Below, piece after piece: positions 1-7,607 of a DNA stretch of 56,093 bases. This DNA is from Micrococcales bacterium UBA7469. GTDB lineage: Bacteria; Actinomycetota; Actinomycetes; Actinomycetales; Microbacteriaceae. Positions within the stretch are counted from its first letter, which is position 1. Each line of letters opens with the position of its first letter. Under the pieces are notes generated by a model. That model worked only from the letters and a program-made list of their open reading frames with translations, ran no database searches and was not told the origin of the DNA. Both the position numbers and the translations under genes were made by a program. The stretch is taken from positions 1-56,093 of the forward strand of contig DLPB01000014.1 in assembly GCA_002479805.1 (NCBI GenBank). The letters are read 5' to 3'.

Positions 1-50
1 ATCATCGGCCACAGTCTTACCGATTGAGTTCTTAGTTCCGTCTTTGCCAT
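1..50 (-). CDS. malF: Maltose ABC transporter permease, MalF-like (N-terminus only)
   Basis: A new reading frame opens with ATG at 50 on the minus strand and runs off the window edge after 16 codons (MAKTELRTQSVRLWPM). A good Shine-Dalgarno sequence, GGAAG, lies about eight bases before the ATG. The frame is the next one downstream of the maltose-binding protein gene and in the same direction, where malF normally sits in malEFG operons. The MalF identity rests on position only, because the visible residues are too few to recognise a family. The partner genes malF and malG would continue to the left of this window. Confidence 0.55.
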   Translation of the reverse strand, partial: MAKTELRTQSVRLWPM

Positions 51-70
51 CTTGCTACTTCCAAAGTGAT

Positions 71-100
71 GGGGGCTGGTTCCCTAAGGAGCCAACCCCC
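71..100 (-). terminator. Intercistronic stem-loop between malE and malF
   Basis: A 13-bp hairpin with one C/A mismatch and one G-U pair (left arm GGGGGCTGGTTCC, loop CTAA, right arm GGAGCCAACCCCC). On the minus strand it follows the malE stop and is not followed by a clean U-run (ATCACTTTGG), so I read it as an mRNA-stabilising or attenuating loop inside the mal operon, not a full terminator. Confidence 0.6.
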
Positions 101-121
101 ACAACTTTTATTGGTTATTGG

Positions 122-1363
122 TTACTTGGCTGCGTTAGCGAAGTTCTTCTTCAGAATCGCTGCTGCCTTGTCCAAGGTTGCGTCTACGTCGTCGCCCTTA
201 ACCAAGATGTTGGTCAGGGTGGAACCTAGAGTGTCGTACCAGTTAGAGCCACCGGTCTTGTCGTCCAACCATGCGCTGAACTGAGGCTGACCAGTTGCTG
301 CTGCCTGAGAGAACGCACGGGTCTCTGCGCGGCTCACGTTAGCAGCAGCCTTGGTGTTGGCTGGTGGACGGCTGGAAGCACCGTACATCAGTAGCTGGCC
401 CTTTGAGGAAGCCATCCAGTCGATCACTAGCTTCTTAGCACCTAGCTCAACACCGTGGGTGCGAGCGTAAGAGGTAACCCAAGCGCCAGAGTAGTTAACC
501 CACTGAGCACCCTTGGTGGAGGCAGTTAGACCAGGCACTGGACCTAGGGTGAACTTGATGCCTGCAGCCTTGATGCTGGATAGGTTCCATGCACCGGAGT
601 TAGCAGCCAGCATCTTGCCAGCCTTGAACTCATCTGCACAGCCATCCCACTTCAGGAAGCCGGTCGACTTGCCGTCAGAACCAACTAGGTACTTCTTGAC
701 GTTTGCCTTGAAGGTAGCGCTGTTGATTAGAACCTTGTTGGCATCTGGGTTGTTGTTAGTGAAGCCGTAAGCTCCACCGCCCAGTGCGGTCAAGATTGGC
801 TGAGAGCCCCAGGTGCCTTCGAATGCACAGATACCACCGGTAACCTTGCCGGCTGCCTTCTGAGCAACGTAAAGCTTGTACATCTCGTCAAGGGTCTTTG
901 GAGCGGTCTTGCCGAATGCGGTGTTCCAGTACATTGCGGTGGTGTCAACGTCAAGTGCTACACCGTAGGTGCGGCCGTTGTAAGAAAGTGCCTGCTTGGC
1001 ACCGGCTGGCATCTCAGACTGAGCAACCTTCGAGTAAAGCAGTGGCAATACCTTTCCGCTCTTAGCAGCGGAGTTGAAGGATGCAGGACCGGTGATCACA
1101 TCTGGACCGCCAGCAGCAGTTGCCTTGTCCCATGCACTCTGCAGTGCAGTTAGGGACGAGAAGAACTTGACCTTGATTACGTATCCCGGAGCGATGGAGG
1201 TGTTTCCGTCGATCAGGCTCTTTAGCTGAGGGCCACGCTGGTCATCAGCCCAGACCGTAATGGTCTTTGGAGCTGCCTGAGCTGGTAGTAGACCCGCACC
1301 CAATAGTGAAGCAGTGGCGACGACTGCGGCCGCAGCCTTAAAGCCACGTGAGGTGAACTTCAT
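122..1363 (-). CDS. malE: Maltose/maltodextrin ABC transporter substrate-binding protein
   Basis: A 413-residue extracytoplasmic sugar-binding protein. The N-terminus is a classical signal peptide: basic MKFTSRGFK, then a hydrophobic alanine/leucine run ending LLPAQA-A near residue 30. The mature part opens KTITVWADDQRG, the usual first strand of family 1 solute-binding proteins. Later segments (GTWGSQPIL, AANSGAWNLSSIKAAG, SSRPPANTKA) fit MalE-type proteins. Start ATG at 1363 has GAAAGG just upstream. It is probably the first gene of malEF(G), divergent from two alpha-glucosidase genes. Oddly, no lipobox cysteine is visible, although Gram-positive binding proteins are usually lipoproteins. 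The exact sugar is inferred from the neighbouring glucosidases. Confidence 0.88.
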   Translation of the reverse strand: MKFTSRGFKAAAAVVATASLLGAGLLPAQAAPKTITVWADDQRGPQLKSLIDGNTSIAPGYVIKVKFFSSLTALQSAWDKATAAGGPDVITGPASFNSAAKSGKVLPLLYSKVAQSEMPAGAKQALSYNGRTYGVALDVDTTAMYWNTAFGKTAPKTLDEMYKLYVAQKAAGKVTGGICAFEGTWGSQPILTALGGGAYGFTNNNPDANKVLINSATFKANVKKYLVGSDGKSTGFLKWDGCADEFKAGKMLAANSGAWNLSSIKAAGIKFTLGPVPGLTASTKGAQWVNYSGAWVTSYARTHGVELGAKKLVIDWMASSKGQLLMYGASSRPPANTKAAANVSRAETRAFSQAAATGQPQFSAWLDDKTGGSNWYDTLGSTLTNILVKGDDVDATLDKAAAILKKNFANAAK

Positions 1364-1387
1364 TGGTTACCTTTCGTTAATAAAGAA

Positions 1388-1403
1388 TTTGCGGTACCGC
1401 AAA
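1388..1403. promoter_or_regulatory. Perfect 16-bp palindrome upstream of malE
   Basis: TTTGCGGTACCGCAAA is an exact inverted repeat with no loop, so it is a DNA operator and not an RNA hairpin. It lies 25 bases before the malE ATG, where a repressor would block transcription. Its core (GCGGTACCGC) differs from the three TGNAANCGNTTACA sites nearby, which suggests a different regulator. Confidence 0.6.
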
Positions 1404-1434
1404 CATCTACTAGTGAACTCTCGAGCTGGAATCG

Positions 1435-1440
1435 GGTCAA
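1435..1440 (-). promoter_or_regulatory. Possible -35 element of the malE promoter
   Basis: On the minus strand the hexamer TTGACC matches the -35 consensus in five of six positions. No strong -10 follows at 17-18 bases (TTCACT or TCACTA are the options), so this is a weak call. An operator-like site at 1444-1457 would abut it. Confidence 0.3.
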
Positions 1441-1443
1441 ATC

Positions 1444-1457
1444 TGCAAACGCTTACA
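1444..1457. promoter_or_regulatory. LacI-type operator site 1 (mal control region)
   Basis: TGCAAACGCTTACA has the even-spaced half-site layout with a central CG that is usual for LacI-family operators. It shares the right half TTACA with the sites at 1512 and 1544. Confidence 0.6.
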
Positions 1458-1511
1458 TAAATAACAAGTTCATAACATAGCCCGATATCTAGGGAATTTA
1501 GGCGTTTTGCT

Positions 1512-1525
1512 TGCAACCGCTTACA
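1512..1525. promoter_or_regulatory. LacI-type operator site 2 (mal control region)
   Basis: TGCAACCGCTTACA differs from site 1 at only one base (A to C at position 6). It lies 32 bases, about three helical turns, from site 3, which would suit co-operative binding on one DNA face. Confidence 0.6.
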
Positions 1526-1543
1526 CGCTAGCAAGGAAGCAAC

Positions 1544-1557
1544 TGTAATCGTTTACA
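1544..1557. promoter_or_regulatory. LacI-type operator site 3 (mal control region)
   Basis: TGTAATCGTTTACA is nearly a perfect inverted repeat with a central CG. It is the site closest to the rightward glucosidase genes (65 bases before their start). Confidence 0.65.
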
Positions 1558-1608
1558 TCCCCTAAGCGACTCACTTACAAGCCTCTAGAAAGGCTTGAAA
1601 CTAGGCCA

Positions 1609-1614
1609 TAAGCT
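1609..1614 (+). promoter_or_regulatory. -10 element, leaderless start of the first alpha-glucosidase
   Basis: TAAGCT fits TANNNT and ends seven bases before the ATG at 1622. No Shine-Dalgarno is visible there. This supports ATG 1622 over the upstream in-frame TTG at 1595. Confidence 0.4.
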
Positions 1615-1621
1615 TCTGCCC

Positions 1622-3280
1622 ATGTCTGAAAACTTGCTCGTTCCGTCCGCCCCAGGTAAAGAGTGGTGGCGCTCCGCCGTCATCTACCAGATCTATCCAC
1701 GCTCCTTCGCCGATGGCGATGGTGATGGCATGGGCGATCTAAAGGGCATAACAGAGCGGATGGGTGAGCTGCAGGAGCTAGGCATTGATGCCATCTGGTT
1801 CTCACCATTTTTCAAGTCTCCGCAGAAGGATGCCGGTTACGACGTGTCCGACTACAAGGACATCGATCCGCTTTTCGGAACGCTCGCAGACTTTGACGCG
1901 ATGTTGGCCAAGGCCACCTCGATGGGAATTCGAGTGATCGTTGACCTGGTGCCAAACCACTCCTCAGACCAGCACCCGCTCTTCCAGGCTGCGCTTGCAG
2001 CGGGCAAGGGATCGGCAGAGCGCGACATGTACATGTTCCGCGATGGCAAGGGTAAGAATGGCGAACTGCCACCAAACAACTGGGAGTCGGTATTCGGAGG
2101 TCCGGCCTGGACTCAGATTGCAGACGGCCAGTGGTATCTGCACATCTTCGACTCCTCCCAGCCTGACTTCAACTGGGATAACCCAAGGGTCATCGAAGAA
2201 TTTGAATCGGTGCTGCGCTTTTGGCTAGACCGTGGCGTAGCCGGTTTCCGTATTGACGTTGCCCACGGCATGGTGAAAGAGCCGGGTCTTCCAGATGTGG
2301 TGGAGAACAACTCCACCATGACCGGTGTGAGTGACGAACTGAAGGATTACCAGCACCCATTCTGGGGTCAGCCAGGAGTCCACGAGATCAACAAGCGCTT
2401 CCGCAAGGTGCTGGATGAATACCAGGACCGTGCAATGTGTGGTGAGGCTTGGCTATCAACCATCCCCAAGATGGCGCAGTGGGTAAGACCTGGTGAATAT
2501 CACCAGACCTTCAACTTTGGTTACCTAGCCTGCCCATGGGACAAGCAAGAACTTCGTGATGTGGTTGATGAGTCACTCGCTGCTTTTGGTGGCGTCGGCG
2601 CTCCAAGCACCTGGGTACTTTCAAACCACGACACCATCCGCCACGTCACCCGCATGGCTTATGACGAGATCCCACGTCAGGGTGATGGCATCGGACCAGA
2701 TTCTCCGCAGCCGGATGAGGCTCGTGGTCAGCGCATCGGTAGAGCCGCCAGCGCATTCATGCTCGGTCTTCCCGGTGGCGCATACATTTACCAGGGCGAG
2801 GAGCTCGGTCTTCCGGAGCACACCACCCTGGAAGGTAAGTATCGTCAAGACCCAACCTACTTCCGCACCAAGGGCGAGCGCGTTGGTCGAGATGGTTGCC
2901 GCGTGCCACTGCCCTGGGAGGCAGATGCGCCAGCGCTTGGTTTCAACGATTCAGGTAAGTCCTGGTTGCCACAGCCTTCCAGCTACAAAATTTATGCCCG
3001 TGCATCGCAGCGCGGTGTTGCCGGTTCCACCCTCGAGCTATATAAGCGCCTGATCAAGGTTCGTAAAGAGCACCAGATGGGTCACGGCAACTTCAAGTGG
3101 GCAGATGAGTACGCCGGTGAAAACTCGCTGGCTTACATCAACAACGGCGTCTTGGTGTTGGCAAACTTCACCGGCAGTGCAATCGCGCTTCCAAAGGGAG
3201 AGCTACTTGCCACCACGCAGCACGATCTAACCATCGAGGAGGTACTAGAGCACGACCAGGTTGCCTGGATTAAGCTCTAG
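1622..3280 (+). CDS. Alpha-glucosidase, GH13 family (first of a tandem pair)
   Basis: A 552-residue cytoplasmic glycoside hydrolase that should split terminal alpha-glucosides such as maltose or isomaltose. The GH13 regions are all visible: IYQIYPRSF at the first barrel strand, a calcium-type loop DGDGDGMGD, region I DLVPNHSS, region II GFRIDVAHG (Asp nucleophile), region III MCGEAW (Glu acid/base) and region IV LSNHD. There is no signal peptide, so the substrate must be imported first, consistent with the divergent malE. I prefer ATG 1622 to TTG 1595 because it aligns with the N-terminus of the paralogue directly downstream. The next gene begins two bases after this stop. Exact linkage specificity cannot be read from sequence alone. 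Confidence 0.9.
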   Translation: MSENLLVPSAPGKEWWRSAVIYQIYPRSFADGDGDGMGDLKGITERMGELQELGIDAIWFSPFFKSPQKDAGYDVSDYKDIDPLFGTLADFDAMLAKATSMGIRVIVDLVPNHSSDQHPLFQAALAAGKGSAERDMYMFRDGKGKNGELPPNNWESVFGGPAWTQIADGQWYLHIFDSSQPDFNWDNPRVIEEFESVLRFWLDRGVAGFRIDVAHGMVKEPGLPDVVENNSTMTGVSDELKDYQHPFWGQPGVHEINKRFRKVLDEYQDRAMCGEAWLSTIPKMAQWVRPGEYHQTFNFGYLACPWDKQELRDVVDESLAAFGGVGAPSTWVLSNHDTIRHVTRMAYDEIPRQGDGIGPDSPQPDEARGQRIGRAASAFMLGLPGGAYIYQGEELGLPEHTTLEGKYRQDPTYFRTKGERVGRDGCRVPLPWEADAPALGFNDSGKSWLPQPSSYKIYARASQRGVAGSTLELYKRLIKVRKEHQMGHGNFKWADEYAGENSLAYINNGVLVLANFTGSAIALPKGELLATTQHDLTIEEVLEHDQVAWIKL

Positions 3281-3282
3281 TC

Positions 3283-4914
3283 ATGCCGTTACACCCAAGC
3301 CAAGCAGGTTCGCAATGGTGGCGCTCCGGTGTCATCTACCAGATCTACCCGCGCTCATTTGCTGACGCAAATGGCGATGGCATGGGAGACCTAACAGGCA
3401 TTACGCAAAGACTGACTCACCTAAAAGATCTCGGTGTCGATGCGATCTGGCTCAGCCCGTTCTATCGCTCTCCGCAAAAAGACGCGGGCTATGACGTCTC
3501 AGACTACGTAAGCGTTGACCCACTTTTTGGCACGCTCGAAGACTTTGACGAGATGGTTGAAGAAGCCCACCGGCTATCGCTGCGCGTGATGATTGACTTG
3601 GTTCCAAATCACACCTCGAGTGAGCACGAGTGGTTCCAAAAAGCACTCAAGGCAGCACCCGGCTCCAAAGAGCGCTCCTACTACCACTTCAAAGATGGCA
3701 AGGGCGAAAACGGTGAGCTGCCGCCGAATAACTGGCAGTCGATGTTTGGTGGACCAGCCTGGACCCGAGTCGAAGATGGTCAGTGGTATGTCCACCTATT
3801 TGACTCATCGCAGCCAGATCTGAACTGGGAAAACCCGGTGGTTCGGGAAGAGTTCGAAAAGATTCTGCGCTTTTGGCTAGACCGCGGCGTTGATGGCTTC
3901 CGAGTCGACCAGCCTCACGCCATGGCAAAAGCGGAGGGACTCCCCGACCACCCATACGTCGAAGAGGCGGGGGCTGGATTCATCGAGGGTAGAGAGAACC
4001 CACCGATGTGGTTCCAGGATTCGGTGCACGAGATCTTCCGCGACTGGCGCAAGATTCTCGACAGTTACCCTGGCGATCGAGCCATGTGTGGTGAGGCATA
4101 TGTTTTGCCACTTAGCTTTATGGCGCTCTGGGTAAGGCCAGATGAATTCCACCAAACCTTTAACTTCAGATTCCTGGATGCTGGTTGGGACCGGGAGAAA
4201 CTGATCTCGGCAATCGATGAGTCTTTTGAGGCATTCGATGGAGTTGGAGCTCCGAGCACCTGGGTGCTGAACAACCACGATGTGCTCAGGCATGTCTCAC
4301 GCTTTGGTGGCGACTATGGCCGCACCACCGCCTCCGACGGTGTTGGACCAAATAACCCACAACCAGACAATGTGCTGGGACTGAGAAAAGCCAGAGCGGC
4401 AACGCTATTCATGTTGGCACTTCCCGGGGCAAGCTACCTCTACCAGGGCGAGGAACTCGGTCTACCAGATCACACCACCATCGCAGCTGAGCATCGTCAA
4501 GACCCGACCTTCTTTAGAACAGGTGGCCAAAGGGTTGGCCGCGATGGCTGCCGCGTTCCACTGCCATGGGAATTGGGAAATGCTGCTAACGGCTTCAACC
4601 AAACCGGCAAGGCCTGGTTGCCGCAACCAACTAGCTATGCCGAACTTTCAAGAGATCAACAGCTTGGCAAACCAGAGTCAACCCTGACCATGTATCAGCA
4701 CGCGCTGAAACTTCGCAGCAAGCTCAAACTCGGCGAAGGATCTTTTGACTGGGTCAACAATGGTGAAGTCTTGATCTACCAAAACGGCAATCTTCGGGTG
4801 GTTCACAACTTCTCCAACCAAGCTGTAAAACTTGATGGCGAAGTGCTGCTCAGCTCAATGCCGTTGGCAGCAGGAAGCCTGCTGCCAAACGACACCGCTT
4901 GGGTCTTGGTCTAG
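3283..4914 (+). CDS. Alpha-glucosidase, GH13 family (second of a tandem pair)
   Basis: A 543-residue paralogue of the preceding gene, probably from tandem duplication: the two share long identical blocks such as VIYQIYPRSFAD, NGELPPNNW and DGCRVPLPWE. Catalytic regions are intact: DLVPNHTS, GFRVDQPHA (Asp nucleophile), MCGEAY (Glu acid/base) and LNNHD. Region II reads DQPHAM where the first copy has DVAHGM, and an extra segment follows it, so the substrate pocket has probably diverged. ATG lies two bases after the previous stop without its own Shine-Dalgarno, which points to translational coupling. The stop overlaps the convergent MMPL gene by four bases. Confidence 0.9.
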   Translation: MPLHPSQAGSQWWRSGVIYQIYPRSFADANGDGMGDLTGITQRLTHLKDLGVDAIWLSPFYRSPQKDAGYDVSDYVSVDPLFGTLEDFDEMVEEAHRLSLRVMIDLVPNHTSSEHEWFQKALKAAPGSKERSYYHFKDGKGENGELPPNNWQSMFGGPAWTRVEDGQWYVHLFDSSQPDLNWENPVVREEFEKILRFWLDRGVDGFRVDQPHAMAKAEGLPDHPYVEEAGAGFIEGRENPPMWFQDSVHEIFRDWRKILDSYPGDRAMCGEAYVLPLSFMALWVRPDEFHQTFNFRFLDAGWDREKLISAIDESFEAFDGVGAPSTWVLNNHDVLRHVSRFGGDYGRTTASDGVGPNNPQPDNVLGLRKARAATLFMLALPGASYLYQGEELGLPDHTTIAAEHRQDPTFFRTGGQRVGRDGCRVPLPWELGNAANGFNQTGKAWLPQPTSYAELSRDQQLGKPESTLTMYQHALKLRSKLKLGEGSFDWVNNGEVLIYQNGNLRVVHNFSNQAVKLDGEVLLSSMPLAAGSLLPNDTAWVLV

Positions 4915-7013
4915 CCAAACTTAGGAGCGGTTAGCTTCTTTCTTGGCCACCAGAACTTGTCTCCGGTCATAAACGCGAGCGCCGGCACAACAACGGTTCT
5001 CACCAACAATGTGTCCAAAAGCACACCGATGCAGACGATGATTCCGATCTGGTAGAGCGCAATTAGCGGTAGCACGCCAAGCACTGCGAATACCGCTGCC
5101 AGCAAGATACCTGCCGAGGTAATCACACCACCGGTGGCACTCTGAGCACGAACCATACCCTCACGGGTGCCGTGCTTGACTGCCTCTTCCTGAGCACGTG
5201 AGACCAGGAAGATGTTGTAGTCGACACCCAGGGCCACCAGGAACAAGAACGCATAGAGGAAGACGCTTAGGTCCAGCGCTGGCAGACCAAGAATCTGATC
5301 GAAGATCAACCAGCTGGCACCCATCGAAGCGAAGAACGATGCCACCACTGTGGTGAGCAATAGCACCGGAGCCAACAGCGAACGAAGGAGCAGCACGAGC
5401 ACCAAGAACACCAACAGCAAGATCAGCGGGATAACCAATAGCTGGTCTCGCTCATAAGCGCTCTTGACATCCAGGGTCTCGGCATCTAGGCCACCAACCA
5501 GGGCATCTGCCGAGTCAAGGGATGCCAACTCAGTGCGGAGGTCACGAATCGACTGGTAGGCGTCTTCGGAACCTGCAGTTGCATCCAGCACAACGCTAAG
5601 TGCCACAATCTCGCCGTCAGTTTCACCAACGGTTACTTCGGCAACACCGGGCACTGACTCAGCCAACTTTGCAGCCTCAGTCTCGGTGCCCTTATTTACG
5701 ATCACGGTGGTTGGAGTGGTCGCACCGGCTGGGAAGGCATCTGCCAGAATCTCTTGGCCATAGACCGCCTCAGGCTTCTCTCGGAACTGTTCGGTGCTGG
5801 ATAGTCCAACCTGAATACCGCTGGCACCAATTGCCAAACCAGCAAGAATCAAAACTCCAACCAAAGAGATGATTGCTGGGCGCTTGCTAACTGCGCGACC
5901 TAGCTTGCCCCAGAGGCCGCTGAGGCTCTTGTTCTCTCCACCAAAGCGTGGCACAAATGGCCAGAACAGACCTCTGCCAAATACCACTAGCGCTGCCGGC
6001 AAGACACCGAGGGCTGCGACCATCGCAATGATGATTCCCGATGCACACACCAAACCAAGGGTGCGGTTGCCACCGAGCTCAGCCAAAGTCAGAGTTAGTA
6101 GCGCCAGGGTGACGGTGGAACCGGAGGCAATGATCGCAGGCCCAGCTCCCCTAACAGCTTTGGCCATCGCGATGTGGCGGTCTTGCTCAAGCAGCAGCTC
6201 CTCGCGGTAGCGAGCAATTAGCAGCAGCGCGTAGTTGGTGCCGGCACCAAATACCAGCACCGACAAAATTCCAGTTACCGAACCATCCGGCACCATGCCA
6301 AACAGCGTCGCCACCTGGCGACCCAGCTGACCGGCCATGCCATCGGCGGTACCAACCACCAAAAGTGGAACCAGCCAAAGCACAGGCGATCGGTAGGTAA
6401 TCAGAAGTAGAACCGCAACCACAATCACGGTTGAAAGTAGGAGCGTGAAATCAGCTCCAGCAAAAACGTTGTTCAGGTCAGCCTGAAAACCCTCAGGGCC
6501 AGTTAGGTAAACCTCAAGACCATTAGGCATGCCCTCGGCAGCTAGTTCGCGCATCTCGGTGACGCGCTCGGTGACTACCTCTACCTCATCGGACTTCTCA
6601 AGCGGGATGGTCACCACGGCGACTTTGCCGTCTTCAGAAATTTGAGCTGGTGGCACAAACGGTTCACCCATCACCTCAAGGTTGGTGAACTCCAAGAATT
6701 TCTCATTCACACCACCGGCAGGCAGCTGCGTTGCAGGATTGAACTCGCCCTGCAGCCACTTGATCTCAGCATCACTGAACTTGGCATCGGATTTGTAAAC
6801 CAGAACCGCCGCGGTGGCATCAGAGCCTGGTAGGCCCTCAAGAGCCTTGTTTACCAGAGCGGTTTCGCTGGTCTCCGAGAGGCCATTGGTCGGTGCGGTC
6901 TCGGTGGTGGCTGCTCGCAGCGGGCCAAAGGCCAAGGCTGCAAAAATTAGGCCGATCAGCAATGTGACCCAAGCGGTCTTCTTCCCGGTGATGAAATTGA
7001 TTAGCGCGTTCAT
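4911..7013 (-). CDS. MMPL/RND family membrane exporter
   Basis: A 700-residue polytopic membrane protein with the MMPL layout: one N-terminal helix (residues ~13-35), a first extracytoplasmic domain (~36-185), five helices (~190-345) with cytoplasmic loops, a second soluble domain and a final helix bundle (~535-690) containing ALGVDYNIFLVSR, the usual MMPL motif. It should export a hydrophobic compound or lipid using the proton gradient. The substrate is unknown. Start ATG has AGGAAG seven bases upstream. A MarR-type regulator gene is divergent 54 bp away and the gap holds two matching inverted repeats, so expression is probably repressed by that protein. MarR-controlled exporters often answer to toxic small molecules. 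Confidence 0.85.
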   Translation of the reverse strand: MNALINFITGKKTAWVTLLIGLIFAALAFGPLRAATTETAPTNGLSETSETALVNKALEGLPGSDATAAVLVYKSDAKFSDAEIKWLQGEFNPATQLPAGGVNEKFLEFTNLEVMGEPFVPPAQISEDGKVAVVTIPLEKSDEVEVVTERVTEMRELAAEGMPNGLEVYLTGPEGFQADLNNVFAGADFTLLLSTVIVVAVLLLITYRSPVLWLVPLLVVGTADGMAGQLGRQVATLFGMVPDGSVTGILSVLVFGAGTNYALLLIARYREELLLEQDRHIAMAKAVRGAGPAIIASGSTVTLALLTLTLAELGGNRTLGLVCASGIIIAMVAALGVLPAALVVFGRGLFWPFVPRFGGENKSLSGLWGKLGRAVSKRPAIISLVGVLILAGLAIGASGIQVGLSSTEQFREKPEAVYGQEILADAFPAGATTPTTVIVNKGTETEAAKLAESVPGVAEVTVGETDGEIVALSVVLDATAGSEDAYQSIRDLRTELASLDSADALVGGLDAETLDVKSAYERDQLLVIPLILLLVFLVLVLLLRSLLAPVLLLTTVVASFFASMGASWLIFDQILGLPALDLSVFLYAFLFLVALGVDYNIFLVSRAQEEAVKHGTREGMVRAQSATGGVITSAGILLAAVFAVLGVLPLIALYQIGIIVCIGVLLDTLLVRTVVVPALAFMTGDKFWWPRKKLTAPKFG

Positions 7014-7029
7014 AAACTTCCTAAAACCT

Positions 7030-7042
7030 TTTAGAATCTAAA
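7030..7042. promoter_or_regulatory. MarR-type operator copy 1
   Basis: TTTAGAATCTAAA is an inverted repeat of TTTAGA around one central base. It lies between the divergent exporter and marR-like genes, close to the exporter start. Confidence 0.6.
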
Positions 7043-7046
7043 TTAC

Positions 7047-7058
7047 TTTAGAACTAAA
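7047..7058. promoter_or_regulatory. MarR-type operator copy 2
   Basis: TTTAGAACTAAA repeats the TTTAG...CTAAA arms of copy 1, starting 17 bases later. It overlaps the -10 hexamer of the regulator gene at 7055-7060, which suggests autorepression. Confidence 0.6.
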
Positions 7059-7060
7059 AT
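7055..7060 (+). promoter_or_regulatory. -10 element, leaderless start of the MarR-type gene
   Basis: TAAAAT ends seven bases before the ATG at 7068. No Shine-Dalgarno is present, so transcription should begin at or next to the start codon. Confidence 0.5.
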
Positions 7061-7067
7061 AATTCCC

Positions 7068-7553
7068 ATGTCAAACTCTCCTAGAGATAAAGCGGAATTC
7101 TCCGGCTCCAATTCCGCTGCCGAGCTCTTACGCAAGCTGTTCAAGGTGAACGCGGAGTTCACGAGGCTAGTTGGAGAGCAGTTGCAGGTAAACCCGACAG
7201 ACTTCAAAGTTATGGAGCACCTGATTGAAAATGGCCCCTCCACTCCTGGAGATTTGGCGAGTGCAGTTGGAATTACAGCCGGTGCCCTAACTCAGAGCCT
7301 GGACCGCCTGGAAGCCGTGGGCCACACCCATAGGGAACGCAATCCTAAGGACAGGCGCTCGGTGAGCGTGGTTGCAAATCCGGCATCAGTAGATCGCGCA
7401 TGGGTTGAGATCATGCCTTTGATTCAGGCATCCAACAACACGACCGCCAGCATGTCCGACATTGAAAGAAAGGCCGTCGTCCGATTCCTTAGCGAGATGT
7501 TGGATAATTACGAACGTCAGACAGAGGGCGCCAAATCAAATCCCACGACCTGA
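7068..7553 (+). CDS. MarR family transcriptional regulator
   Basis: A 161-residue winged-helix protein. The DNA-binding part spans about residues 45-115: LIENGPSTPGDLASAVGI, then the recognition helix TAGALTQSLDRLEAVGH, then the wing RERNPKDRRSVSVVA, which carries the DxRS-type motif of MarR proteins. It most likely represses the divergent MMPL exporter and itself through the two TTTAG...CTAAA repeats in the 54-bp gap. The ligand is unknown. It probably has a leaderless transcript, because a -10 hexamer sits seven bases before the ATG and no ribosome site is seen. Confidence 0.88.
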   Translation: MSNSPRDKAEFSGSNSAAELLRKLFKVNAEFTRLVGEQLQVNPTDFKVMEHLIENGPSTPGDLASAVGITAGALTQSLDRLEAVGHTHRERNPKDRRSVSVVANPASVDRAWVEIMPLIQASNNTTASMSDIERKAVVRFLSEMLDNYERQTEGAKSNPTT

Positions 7554-7564
7554 GAAGCCCGGAT

Positions 7565-7570
7565 TAGAAT
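7565..7570 (+). promoter_or_regulatory. Possible -10 element for the Fn3/OmpA-like gene
   Basis: TAGAAT lies 37 bases before the ATG at 7608, which gives a short leader carrying the Shine-Dalgarno AAGGTGG. No clear -35 is visible. Confidence 0.35.
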
Positions 7571-7607
7571 AGCGACGGATTACCGAATCTTCTTAAGGTG
7601 GGGCGCT

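Noticed and set aside
1595..1621. Longer TTG start for the first alpha-glucosidase
   Set aside because: AGAAAGG is only one base before the TTG, too close to act as ribosome site, and the paralogue aligns with ATG 1622.
3278..3285. One bifunctional glucosidase split by a frameshift
   Set aside because: Both copies are full length with all GH13 regions, so these are two genes, not a broken one.
3877..4293. 138-codon minus-strand frame opposite the second alpha-glucosidase
   Set aside because: It lies wholly inside a strong GH13 gene, has no family resemblance, and several similar antisense frames occur opposite other high-quality genes; it is a shadow of codon usage.
5869..6210. 113-codon plus-strand frame opposite the MMPL exporter
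   Set aside because: Low-complexity Pro/Ser/Arg composition and no ribosome site; antisense shadow.
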